The position numbers and the translations under genes were made by a program. DNA of 13,516 nt from Saccoglossus kowalevskii (Eukaryota; Hemichordata; Enteropneusta; Harrimaniidae): NCBI RefSeq assembly GCF_000003605.2, contig NW_003147778.1, forward strand, positions 55,303 to 68,818, read 5' to 3'. The notes under the pieces are model-generated. The model had not been told where the DNA came from and ran no database searches. It was given only the letters and a program-made list of their open reading frames with translations. Below, piece by piece: positions 1 through 9,990 of the stretch. Numbering within the stretch: position 1 is the first letter of the stretch; each line of letters begins with the position of its first letter.

Positions 1-61
1 GTTTTATTTATTAATTTTTGTCACTTTAAAAACAAATAGTCATAGTTTAATACTGTAGTAA

Positions 62-426
62 TACTGTAAAACATGTTGAAAAATTGACAGGCAATTTTAG
101 TGAATTGTGATAAAATGATGTAATAGCGAATTGTTGATTTAGCGAATCTCTCTTGTCATTGTTGATTTCCTGTTTTCACAATAATTGTCTGTCGTGTGCC
201 AAAACAAATGCGCAGTTATCACCTCCATAAAAACAAAGAAAAACTGTCAAGTGTAATTAGGAAGCGCCCCAGATTTTTATATTCCGGATTACTGTATACT
301 AATCCCCAAGTCTTGGTCATTTTGAATTTATAATAAAGTCATTAGCGACATCTTGAATTAACGAATCAGTTCTCTCGCTAAATTCGCTAAAAAGACATGC
401 TTGCGAAAAAGACATGTTTTACAGTA
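62..426. mobile_element. Tc1/mariner-like MITE, TA target duplication
   Basis: The arms AATACTGTAAAACATG (60-75) and CATGTTTTACAGTATT (413-428) are perfect inverted complements. Read as TA plus CTGTAAAACATG at each end, they give a 361-bp element (64-424) with TA duplications at 62-63 and 425-426, as for Tc1/mariner-type insertion. The interior repeats AGCGAAT-like motifs on both strands (127-146, 376-390) and has no coding capacity. It is a non-autonomous element, and similar CTGTAAA-ended MITEs are common in marine invertebrates. Confidence 0.65.
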
Positions 427-751
427 TTTTTGAACACATCAGAATGTACCTGGTAGTGAAGAAAGTTCTTGTTTGTGAGGTGTACCAATATAAGATTATA
501 AAATAATATGATAATTATAATTTAGTAATATGGGCTCATGCAGTGAGATATACTGATTTTACCAAACGTCATGTTCCACAATGTGATTTGAATAACATTT
601 GATTTACATAATTTTGATGCAAAAATTTCTTTTATCTTTATATCAGAATATATTTTTCCAATTTATGATTCAAAGATGTGATGCATTTTATTTAGTTGAA
701 ATACCTGAGTGCAATACAGTGGTTAGGGTTCATCTCACTCTAGGGTCGTAC
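427..751. other. AT-rich non-coding spacer
   Basis: This lies between the two transposon-like elements. It has no convincing exon, ORF or repeat. It ends in GGTCGTAC, the left copy of the duplicated target of the next element. Confidence 0.5.
744..751. repeat. Left target-site duplication GGTCGTAC
   Basis: This is identical to 2031-2038 and directly abuts the long terminal inverted repeat. Confidence 0.75.
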
Positions 752-2030
752 CCAATCTGATTAAAATCTGATGTAGTGTATGAGCTTTAATTATTTTGGC
801 TATAAATTTATTTTAATTTTTTATTACTTTTGTTATTAATGCCTTTTTATTTTATTATTTTACTTTGATTTTGATTTTGTGATTTTTTTTTAATTCCACC
901 CTACATACATCTGATCCGACGCCTATGTAAGTCCCGTTCAAATCTCGCATAAGTAACAGCCAATCACAGCCCCTTTTATACAGGCTGTCGGTTGCTTACT
1001 TTTCAGTGTAGCGATACTCTACGGGCATTCTTTCTGTACATTATATTTTGCCCACTTGAATAAACCATTAATAGAAAATTGCTAGTATATTTTTATTTAC
1101 AAAAGAAATTCCACAGCATTTTACAAATTTTGTCATTACATTGAATATTTTTTTCAATTTCAATTTCTGATACATCTTCGCCAGCCAAGGTTCATTTATT
1201 TAGTCATCGCTTCAATTTTACATCAAACATTGAGCATAATTATCTAGAATGGAAGCACAAAAATAAGTAAATCGTAAGGATTAGAACACTGTAAACAGCT
1301 ATAGTAAACAATGCAAACTTATTATAAATTGTATAACGGTCACCGGCCCACGGCATCGACGCAGAAAATTGGAGCAAAAAAATATTTCCTGATCAATTGC
1401 GATGTGTTCCAAATAAAAAATATTTTATTCCAGTCCAAATCAGCTCAATTACTTTAATAAAGAGTTAAGTATTGTATAATGTACAAAATGTTGATACATT
1501 TTGATGAATATTTACAGCTACGGCTTCAATACCGTAGAAGATTTTGGCCCGATCGTCAACAAAACATCAACAAGACACCAGTGTTTGGTCGAACCGGTGG
1601 AAACAAAATTGTCACTCCCAGAATAACTATGGAAAATAATGATCTAATGTCGAACCATTCGAGCCACAATATAAACATAACAAATGTATTTCGTTACATT
1701 TGACAATGATAAACTTACCGCTCACGCCATTTTATTTGAGTGTGTTTGCCACCTGACTTTGCCCGGTGACGTCATCATGTGCGCTATAGAAGGAGGTCTG
1801 TGATCCGTTGACTAAAATCGACGATAGTGGGTCTTGTTGAAATCTCGTTACATAGGCATCGGGTCAGATGTATGTAGGGCGGAATTGAAAACAATTACAA
1901 AATCAAAATCAAAGTAAAATAATAAAATAAAAAGGCATTAATAACAAAAGTAATAAAAAATAAAATTAAAACAAGTTTATAGCCAAAATAATTAAAGCCT
2001 GTACACTACATTAGATTTTAATCAGATTGG
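752..2030. mobile_element. Non-autonomous DNA transposon with ~180-bp TIRs and 8-bp target duplication
   Basis: The left arm 752-930 and right arm 1849-2030 are long imperfect inverted repeats. Both begin CCAATCTGATTAAAATCT when read inward and end at CCTATGTAA. Immediately outside them GGTCGTAC occurs as a direct repeat at 744-751 and 2031-2038. Because the TIR tip is CC/GG, the duplication could also be called as 6 or 10 bp. An 8-bp duplication suits hAT-type insertion; very long TIRs with 9-10 bp would suit Mutator-like elements. The 918-bp interior shows no transposase. Its only ORF (1479-1703, 74 codons) resembles nothing I know. The element sits upstream of the first visible DHX37 exon, probably in an intron. 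Confidence 0.85.
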
Positions 2031-2038
2031 GGTCGTAC
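2031..2038. repeat. Right target-site duplication GGTCGTAC
   Basis: This is identical to 744-751. The match extends to GGGTCGTACC if bases shared with the TIR tip are counted. Confidence 0.75.
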
Positions 2039-2326
2039 CATCAGAGGTTTTGGGTTTGATAATAGTTCATTTACCCATATAAAATAGAGTACACCACAGC
2101 TTTAATTTTAGGAGACTATCTTCATGTACCTACTTATCAGTATAGAAACTATCCATAGTCTTTATAAGCCATATAAGATTTGCAAAGGATATCCTGTTTC
2201 TATATCTGTCATATCAGCTACTGAATAAAAAAACAACAAAAATTATCTGAGCAATAATACGAAATTTAATCATAAAGATGATATTGACTTTCTTCATGTA
2301 ACTTTATGTTTGTTCTTCATTTTCAG

Positions 2327-5300
2327 TAAATGCTGTCAATCCAGACTGTGGAATATTTGTGGACCCCAAAATGCAACCACCGTCATTAATTCAGGTATTT
2401 TTATTTCTAACACCATTCTACTTTATATTTGATTCCCAAAAAAAATAAGTTAAAACAAATTGTTATTCAATTTAAAAAAAATTATTGTATCAGAAAATTG
2501 CCATATATTTTTTGTTTAACAGATGAAAATTTTACGGGAAATTGGATTGGCTGGTATGGGTGACCACGTAGCAAGGCTAGTATCCTATTCATTCACATAC
2601 CAGTAGTTTAGCTACAATTTAAATTTTTCATTTTAATTTATTTTATATTGTAGAGAGCAAGCAAGATTCAAGTTTTTTTTTATTTCGGTAATACCGAACC
2701 ATAATGAACACACATAAAAAAATATTAAGATGTTCTATCTGTGCATATACAAATTGTTTCGTATCTAACAATTGAATTAATTTTCTAGCTATATTGCTTA
2801 CCATTATCATCAATATATGTATATGCCATGGTACATGACAAATCACTACGTGTATACTAAGTTGGTAATTTTGGTAATCAGAAATATACCAACAATTTTT
2901 GTAAAACTTAGACCATTCAACTCTAATATGTAATTTTATGTCTATTGTGTACCCATGGTGATAATAAACTAATGAATTGTTATTGTCTGTTATGCTTCAC
3001 TTTGCAGGAGGCTGCCCTCTGATCAACAAACACTGGAAACTAAAGGAGCGTACAAGGTGATTATTAGTCCCTGTTCGGACGAAGTCCAAAAACAGGGACT
3101 TATAATTCGATCTCCGTCCGTCATATCTCAGAATCCCTTGGACCGATTCCGTTCATTCTTTGCATATGCCTAGTACCTTATGTGGGACATATGCACATGC
3201 AGTGGTTTAGCCATTCGATTCAAAATGGCCGACTGGCAGCCATCTTGTTTTTTGAAAATGTTGTATTTTGGACATGCTTTTTCAGTTGTCATTGAAACTT
3301 GGTACATAGATTATACATGTTAGGAACATGTCCACGACGTTTTATTTCACAATTGGATCAAAGGTGGTCAACTGGCAGGCATCTTGTTTGGTTTTTTATG
3401 TGGTATCTTGGATGTGCTCTGTCAGTTTTCATTCAAATTTAGCACATACATGTACTTTATACACGTTAGGATGCATGTCCATGACAATTTGTTTCAAAAT
3501 CTGGTCAAGGATGGCCGATTGACAGCCATCTGACTTTTTGGCCTTACTACTATGTTTCCACAATTTATGTACCATTTTCATTCGTATTTGGCACATACAT
3601 CATACATATCTGTGTGTTTCATAATTAGATCAAAGATGGCCGAATAACGGCTGTTTTTATTTTTGGCCATATTATTACTACACGGAACATGTGTTTTGAT
3701 GTAAATAAACAATCTGTTGTATACGCCACTTAGAACTCAAGATTCAAGGACACGCTTGCGACAACCCCTCTGCTTTAATATGACGAGCACAAAAAGAACT
3801 TTCAAAAATTTAACGGGGACTTGTTTTTATAGTGATTTTATTCCCTGATGTCAGTTTTTCACTGTTGTTGCAATTGTTGCTAATACTCTGCATCTTTATC
3901 CTATTTATATTTATTAAATTATGAATATTTTCTCATAGGCTGAAGGTCTAGAAGATTTGATTTATATCCATCCAGAGTCTGTTCTGTTCAGACAGTTGCC
4001 AGAGTATGTCATCTATCAAGAAGTGATAGAAACAGGCAAACTATATATGAGAGGTATGTCATAATAAATGTATATTACTATGAGGTTATTATGAGATACC
4101 TCAAAGTATGCACAAAGACAGTACAGCGGGAGTATCGACTGACGCGCAGTGGACGTTGATGCGATGGCATACTGTGTGAGTGTATACTTTGAGGTATCCT
4201 CATAATAACCTTATTATTATACATCTTTTCCTTCCAAGGATACATCATAGGAATGCCGAAATCCAAAATGTTTTGAACAGAATCAGCAAACTTCTTTGTG
4301 CGGAGTCCGGTCAAACCCTGGTGGCATTCATGTTTATTTTTATTATTAGAGGACGCTTGTGCGCGTAATCATTCCATATTTGGAATTCGCATTTCCTAAT
4401 ATGGTAGGATGAAAATACCACGTAAAATACCACAAAATTACGGCACACTGTAACTTCACGGTGACAGATTTATAATAATGTAATAGTATATATTTTATAG
4501 AGTATATTTTAATTATAATAGTACATAATCAGAACCTATCATTGTGCAGCATGTTGTTTGGCTCTTGAGGTAGATGGTTTATGTATCACATTCTTTTGTG
4601 TAAATGTTTCTTATAAGACTACATGGAACTGGTGTGTCCTATTTCAACAATAGCCAGAATTGTAACAAAAGATTGTAATTAGCAAGGTCATTTGGTATTC
4701 ACAGGGTGCACCTTGTCATGTCAGTTTCAAATATCCAATTTTTCATTTATTGTTATTTCCTATAGGTATAACAGCAATTGAGCCTGATTGGTTGCCAAGG
4801 TTACTGCCTCACATGTGTGTTTTATCCAGACCATTGGAGGAGCCTCCTGTGGTGTATCATGCCAAGACTGGTACTGTACATTGTTATATGACTAGCACAT
4901 TCGGTAAGCTTTCCAATCAATTTCAGGACTCTAGCATGCACATATAACAGTCTTGAATATATAGAGTAAGTGCATTTTGTCACAGAAACCATATTGAAAG
5001 TTTGTCATCGTCATCATCCAATTGCATTATGACATTTTAGTGAGCAACCCCAGAGTCAACCAGTTACAGTTAGGCTCAAGCACATACACAGTAACTAATA
5101 TTTACCAAATATTAGTAATATTACAAAATACAAACATACAAATAAATCCTAACTGATGACATCAGCCTTCTTTGAATTTGTGGCATCTAGGAGTTTTATT
5201 TCGAAATTCATCTACTAAAAATTAATACTAGTATGGTAGTTTCATTTCCCAACCGACAAATTGGTGTAATAAATTGAAAAATTGAACTAATGTAGTTTAA

Positions 5301-7159
5301 AATTGTGGTATGGCAATCTTAACATAATACAGAAATATGTTTTTTATCCACATGTCATGAGTGCTATTACTAATCATTGATTTCCATCTATATTACTGTC
5401 AGGTCGTGGTGGGTGGACTATTCCTGCTGTGGAATTAGAATATCCAAATAATATTGAGAAATACAAATGGTTTGCTAAGTTTCTACTTGAAGGAAAGGTA
5501 AGATTGCTATAGTTTTAAGCATAAGCTTTCAATGAAATTCTGCTTAAATGTAACGGTTGCTTGCTGTGGCTGCTTTTGGATCTCACTGGAGCTCATGCAA
5601 CTTAAATTTGTTTGATAAATAAATAATGTGTCAGGAAAGAACTTGTTTATTTAAACCCTACATGCTGTGTGCCGTAAAAGTCAGAATGTTTCTCTGAAAG
5701 GAGAATGCATATAATCTTCAAGTAGTTAGTGGACTTTCACTCCTATCTAGTAATGAATTATACATGTACTATGTATTTATAAGGTTAGGGTCCATCCAAT
5801 TCCACACTAGTTCCAGGTACAATGTATGTACATTATTCAAAGATTTATTTTGTGGAAATAGGAATGTACCTGATTATCATTTTATTTTCAATGTTTATCA
5901 TACCAGCTGCATACACTTATCATTTAAATCCCTTTTTATACCAATATTTAATGTAATATCAGAATTATTAAATGTTATAAAATGTGATGTTGTCAAAATG
6001 TCTCAACATTGATCACAATGGCTCATAACATAACATAACAGTATTTTATTTTTATGTCACTTTTTTTTACATGTAGGTCATCAAGTCTCTGGCTGTATTT
6101 GTACCACATCTGTTGTCCACTCCAAGTACAATGGTCAAATCTTGGGCAAAGTAAGTAGATATATCATTTATAGCAGAAGGGATGGATATAAAAACATACG
6201 ATTGAGTTGCACACATCCTGAAATGAAACTCACTACCAATACACTTCATACATTACACTCTAGCCACTACAAATACACTACATTGTGTATTTTATTCCAA
6301 TAGACTGTAACCACTACCGTATACTACAAACACTAAAATACACCGAAATTGCTACCAATATTCTAAGCCACTACCATAGTACTACAATCATTGTCAATAT
6401 ACTACAACTATTAAAATACAATACATCCACTGACAATATCCACTTATACACTAAAATTGCTACCAATATATTCAATATTTCCACTACAAATACATCACTA
6501 CCACTGCTATCAATAATTATGTCTGATCTATGAAAACTTAATCACAATAAATAAATGGCTTGTGATGTCATTCTTAGGTTGCAGCCGAGGACAGAAGTGT
6601 TGTTAAAATCCTTAGTGATGGAAGATGTGAATTCAAAGGATGCCCTATTAAAAGCCTGGGACAAAAATAGTCAATGTAAGTTTGATTTGGGGGGCATGAA
6701 AAACATTTTTTCACATACACCTCTGATGAGGGTACCTGGACTGATCACATTCAAACTTTTCACACCTATACACTTTCATCTTGATTTGGTTCAAGATACC
6801 CGACTTAAAATGTCCCAAAATAAACCATTTCTACCATTGCGAGACTGGAATGAATCGATGATTGTAGTATACATAAACATCATAATTTGAAATAACAACA
6901 ACCAGCATTTGTAATTCTTTATTTCAATAACATATCTTAGACTGCAAGCAACATCATTCAAATTTTGCACATATATCCATGCCATGGTTCACTTCAAGCT
7001 CACCATCTGGCTGCAGTTTTTAATATGTTTAACAGGAAGATTGAATAACCAAGTTTCTTATTTTCAGATTTACTTTCTTCTTTTTGTGAATGGCTGCCGA
7101 ATGAAAAACATATTGAAGTTCAGAAAATATGGCCACCTGTCAAAAGAAAGGAAAACTGA
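2327..7159 (+). CDS. DHX37: DHX37/Dhr1-type DEAH-box RNA helicase, C-terminal nine exons (5' part outside window)
   Basis: I read nine exons by splice sites and similarity to the DHX37 C-terminus: 2327-2394, 2523-2575, 3008-3056, 3939-4053, 4766-4903, 5403-5497, 6077-6150, 6578-6675 and 7068-7159. After two bases finishing a split codon they join into 259 codons plus TGA with no internal stop. Recognisable blocks, in order, are [70 protein letters not shown] and CEWLPN. The IHPESVLF block is typical of the DEAH-family OB fold (exon 4), and later exons match the DHX37-specific C-terminal extension. The Walker, DEAH and RecA regions must lie upstream of the window. From family knowledge, DHX37/Dhr1 acts in the nucleolus to release U3 snoRNA from pre-40S particles. 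Introns are GT-AG except intron 2, read as GC-AG. The previous intron is longer than 2.3 kb, as I saw no DHX37-like exon in 1-2326. Confidence 0.93.
2576..3007 (+). other. DHX37 intron with GC-AG boundaries
   Basis: The exon before it ends AAG at 2573-2575 and the intron opens GCTAGT, which keeps most U1 pairing positions (+4 A, +5 G, +6 T). The intron ends in TTTGCAG at 3007. Joining here gives GDHVARRLPSD in frame, matching the DHX37 family. The nearby GT at 2580 would add CTA and put the next exon into a frame that reads TGA after four codons. Confidence 0.8.
3066..3821. mobile_element. MITE-like intronic element with internal tandem repeats
   Basis: The left end AGTCCCTGTT (3066-3075) and right end AACGGGGACT (3812-3821) are inverted repeats with one mismatch. 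The left end is also the outer arm of a nested hairpin: AGTCCCTGTT pairs with AACAGGGACT (3091-3100), and GGAC (3077-3080) pairs with GTCC (3084-3087). The interior holds four degenerate units beginning at 3221, 3359, 3506 and 3631, each opening with a CAAAGATGGCCGA-like motif. No transposase is seen, and the ORF at 3328-3522 is only the repeat read through. The target duplication is unclear. It fills most of DHX37 intron 3, starting nine bases inside the donor. Confidence 0.6.
3221..3660. repeat. Four degenerate ~125-147-bp tandem units with ATGGCCGA motif
   Basis: Unit starts at 3221, 3359, 3506 and 3631 share a CAAAGATGGCCGACTGGCAG-like core. Recurring spacers resemble TTTCATTCAAATTTGGCACA and ACATGTTAGGAACATGTCCA. 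The core resembles the YY1 motif AAGATGGC; that resemblance is visual only. Confidence 0.65.
4068..4224. repeat. 157-bp near-perfect palindrome (foldback element)
   Basis: The arms around GAGGTTATTATGAGATACCT (from 4081) and AGGTATCCTCATAATAACCT (ending 4211) are near-complementary and extend outward to ATGTATA/TATACAT and inward toward a GC-richer loop (about 4120-4165). It lies in DHX37 intron 4, 15 bases after the exon 4 donor. It is probably a foldback MITE, and the intron RNA could form a long hairpin. Small ORFs on both strands here are by-products of the palindrome. Confidence 0.7.
5094..5116. repeat. Perfect 10-bp stem hairpin
   Basis: ACTAATATTT and AAATATTAGT flank a three-base loop in DHX37 intron 5. 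It is AT-rich, so it may be chance. Confidence 0.4.
6231..6510. repeat. G-poor CACTAC/TACCAATA degenerate repeat tract
   Basis: In DHX37 intron 7 the + strand becomes almost devoid of G. Variants of CACTACAAATACA and TACCAATAT recur through the tract. The 16-mer AAATTGCTACCAATAT occurs exactly at 6346-6361 and 6454-6469. It looks like a decayed minisatellite. The 82-codon ORF across it is not a gene. Confidence 0.55.
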
Positions 7160-7206
7160 ATATATCTATTTGCAACAGTTTCTTTGAACTGTGTTTTATT
7201 TATAAC

Positions 7207-7212
7207 AATAAA
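7207..7212 (+). terminator. DHX37 poly(A) signal AATAAA
   Basis: A canonical AATAAA lies 48 bases after the DHX37 stop codon, and AT/T-rich sequence follows. It implies a 3' UTR of roughly 70-80 bases. It is the first such hexamer after the stop. Confidence 0.7.
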
Positions 7213-8755
7213 TTGATTAAAATTCAATTTTATAGTTACGTCAATCAATTTCATTTGTTGTGTATTTGATGTATGGTAACTTGGCGGCCATGTTGGGTTT
7301 TATTTTATATTTTAACAAAAAATTAAAATACAAGTTTCGAATACAAATGTTTTCCAGACTTTCAAAAATGTAGCTAATTTGATGGTACTACATCTCAGAA
7401 AACAATATCTTGTTTTCATATTTCTGAAAAATGGCCACTAATTGGTCATTTGTAAACCAAATCGGGCACTCAAACCTTTGAAAAACTCAACACAAACATT
7501 TCTTTTGATAATAATGCTCACCTTTCGCTCGATCTATGGACTGGGTGGTATACAAGACTTCTAGAAACTAATTTGCCATTGATTATCTATCAATTGAAAG
7601 GTTTCGCCATATTGGAGGACTATTATCACTAACTATATTGCAGTATTCTCTGTATGTATACTTTTAGATGTTAACAAAGTATAAAAGCCTTCCAGTATGC
7701 CAATGGGTATTGGAGGCATGAAATAGAAATAAGGAATATTTAATATGTATTAGAAATGTAGGACAAGCTTTTATTGCGAGGTAATAGTGAAGTGCATTGA
7801 GATTCATAATGGGAAAGCAATCCCACTTACAGAATTACAGTACAATGCTAGAAATTTTAGAGCAAAATTATATTATATAAATTTGATTGTCGATTTGTGG
7901 TTTGAAGTATCCTATATATCCACCAAAGTTTATTTACAAATATATACAAATGTTTTTGTACCAAACTATGAAATCTGTTGAGCAATACTCAAGATATTTG
8001 TTATGCATATCTTTGAAGAGGGTGCTATTTTTATAAAGTTGGTGTCTGTCTCGGTAAAGACTTTGGTGAAACTTGATTGTAACACGTTCTGCATTGTACA
8101 TAAACATGCGAATTTTAGGTGCTGCAATAAAATCAAGACATTAATATTTTATGGTGCAAAGATACAGCCTCTGATTGGTCAACATGTCAACATAATACAC
8201 TGAACCAATGAAAATATGTCTTGCAAGCTAACCTTTTACAAAGAAGCATGCAATACACTAATGTGGTTTCAGAATAGTCAATATATTAAGCTTTAATATC
8301 TAGATATTCTTTTAATGACATTGCGCTTCATAGAGTGGGTATGTGTATTTAATCAATTTCCAGGTCTCTGTATTGTATTGTGTGGTATGTTTATCCAAAT
8401 ACACCATAATTTTCTGCGGTTCTATGATGGTCGTTGTAAAACAATAAAGATAATTCCTAAGTATCAATTTCATATAACATCAAATGTTTGCAGTACTCTA
8501 GATTTTAGTAAACAATGACCGTTGGCTGTGCACCAACATCGAACGAGTCTGCAGCATTACTCGGATAATTAAACGTATTGTCAAACATATATCAAGTCAA
8601 CAACAACGAGGACAGACATTTTTCCTTGATAGCCCTTGCTTTTCCTTAACAGGATGAGCCTTTTTCTATCCAGTACCAGTCTGCTCTACTACAAAAGCTA
8701 ATATAAATCTAAAATTGCATACCTTGCTATTAACGCTATGCATTTCTAATAGAAC
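7213..8755. other. Intergenic AT-rich region, no gene seen
   Basis: This is downstream of the DHX37 poly(A) signal. ORFs are short (under 70 codons), AT-biased and resemble no family. Scattered GGCCAT motifs (about 7286, 7431) recall the intron 3 repeat but do not form an array. A 14-bp palindrome AATATCTAGATATT lies at 8295-8308. Confidence 0.5.
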
Positions 8756-8832
8756 CATAGACCCTCAACAACAGGGTCTATGATACGGCATTGTCTAGTG
8801 ATTGCAGCATAGACCCTTGTTGAGGGTCTATG
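8756..8832. repeat. Paired CATAGACCCT/AGGGTCTATG hairpins
   Basis: Two hairpins with identical 10-bp arms lie 25 bases apart. Arms at 8756-8765 and 8773-8782 enclose CAACAAC; arms at 8808-8817 and 8823-8832 enclose TTGTT. The two hairpins are also near inverted copies of each other. TGATTGCAGC follows the second hairpin and also precedes it (8799-8808). They may be remnants of a small foldback element or a cruciform-prone site. Confidence 0.7.
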
Positions 8833-9419
8833 ATTGCAGCAATCAAACAAAAAATCTACTACCAAAATCTATTGTACCGTGTATCACGTTTACATCACTA
8901 AAAATCAGTTTCATGGCTTTACTACTACCAAGCTTGGATTTTATTCAACTTTAAAACGAGCGTCTTCACATATATCACATGATACTGCAACTACGGTTTA
9001 TAAATCGGTCAAAAATGTTCATGAATTATTTTAAACAAATCTGTGTGATTGTAAAAACTGAAGCGATAGAACTAAAATAATTGTACAAACAAACAATATG
9101 TTATCTAAAATAATTGTAATGTGTGCGTTTTTGGCGCGAGTGTCTTTTTTTCAACAATTCGGTCTATCACAGGGTGAATTTATTGCACACACGTGATTTC
9201 TACATGATATAAAAGAAAGCCAAAAAACGGCAAGAAAAAATCTCGCCCATAAGCACATGGCCAATGTTTGGTCTATAATGCAGTACACTCAATCATGATT
9301 TGATCTAAAATGCGATATACCTTTCACCTTCAAAATTTTCTATGACGAGGCAAATATTTGGGATTTAAAACAGCCCTACCACTGCAGCTAAGAAATATGT
9401 CCTACCATGTCAGTAACTC
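8833..9419. other. Intergenic, no gene seen
   Basis: Apart from short AT-rich ORFs, this stretch holds nothing I recognise. Confidence 0.4.
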
Positions 9420-9990
9420 GGTTCCACAGAACATCTCCTCCAATTGAGACGAGTCGTAGCAGTGTGTGTGTGTCTACGATTATGAGTGTTTTCATGTTTT
9501 CAGTCGAATCAGATTTTTCCACATTGAAAAATTCTGGTGGTCATTGACTCGCTCCAACTATTTGTAAAACTCATAAGGCCACATCGACTTAATTTCATGG
9601 ATGACATCCACGCGCGCATTAGTTTTCGCCTGTTCTCAAAAAAAAAAAAAAAAATCTCCGACGACGAGTCTTCACATATCGGTTTTCTGTCCGGAACTTG
9701 CTGACTCATATTGTCGCAAAGCGCCGACTTGTCGTAAAACTCGTTTTGGACTGGACTACCTCCAAACGTGCCACATGCGTATTGCGTTGCCGGGAATTCC
9801 AACATGGCGACTACGCCACCAAAATACATGAGCATAGAAGTTCAGAGAAAAAACAGAAAGATTGTTGTTGAATGGTACGCAATTGACGTCGGCCAGGGAG
9901 AGTCCTGTGGATTTAGCAGGATTTTTTTTGCCAAGATTTTTTTTTCGCTCTCTCGTATTAGTTTTGGGGTCTCCAGCGGATGTCATCCAT
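9420..9990. promoter_or_regulatory. CpG-richer stretch, possible promoter or first exon
   Basis: CpG dinucleotides are visibly denser here than in the flanks (for example 9610-9620, 9658-9680, 9715-9740, 9780-9830). The stretch includes a (GT)n run near 9461-9473 and an A16-type homopolymer at 9639-9654. It could be a promoter of a gene starting at 9804. The ORFs on the - strand here run through the homopolymer as poly-Phe and are not convincing. Confidence 0.25.

Noticed and set aside
441-480. Possible upstream DHX37 exon ending GAG|GTGTAC
   Set aside because: The translation does not resemble the expected DHX37 segment, and there is no good acceptor.
936-950. B-box-like GTTCAAATC as a tRNA or SINE promoter
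   Set aside because: No matching A-box or cloverleaf precedes it.
1479-1703. 74-codon ORF in the long-TIR element as a transposase
   Set aside because: It is short and shows no DDE, BED or zinc-finger pattern or known similarity.
2577-2581. GT donor at 2580 for DHX37 exon 2
   Set aside because: It shifts frame into a TGA in the next exon and breaks the conserved ARR reading; the GC donor four bases upstream keeps both.
6555-6890. 111-codon ORF as an independent gene
   Set aside because: Only residues from 6578-6675 are coding (DHX37 exon 8); the rest is intron read-through.
9509-9835. 108-codon - strand ORF
   Set aside because: It runs through a homopolymer as poly-Phe, has no recognisable motif, and overlaps another weak ORF.
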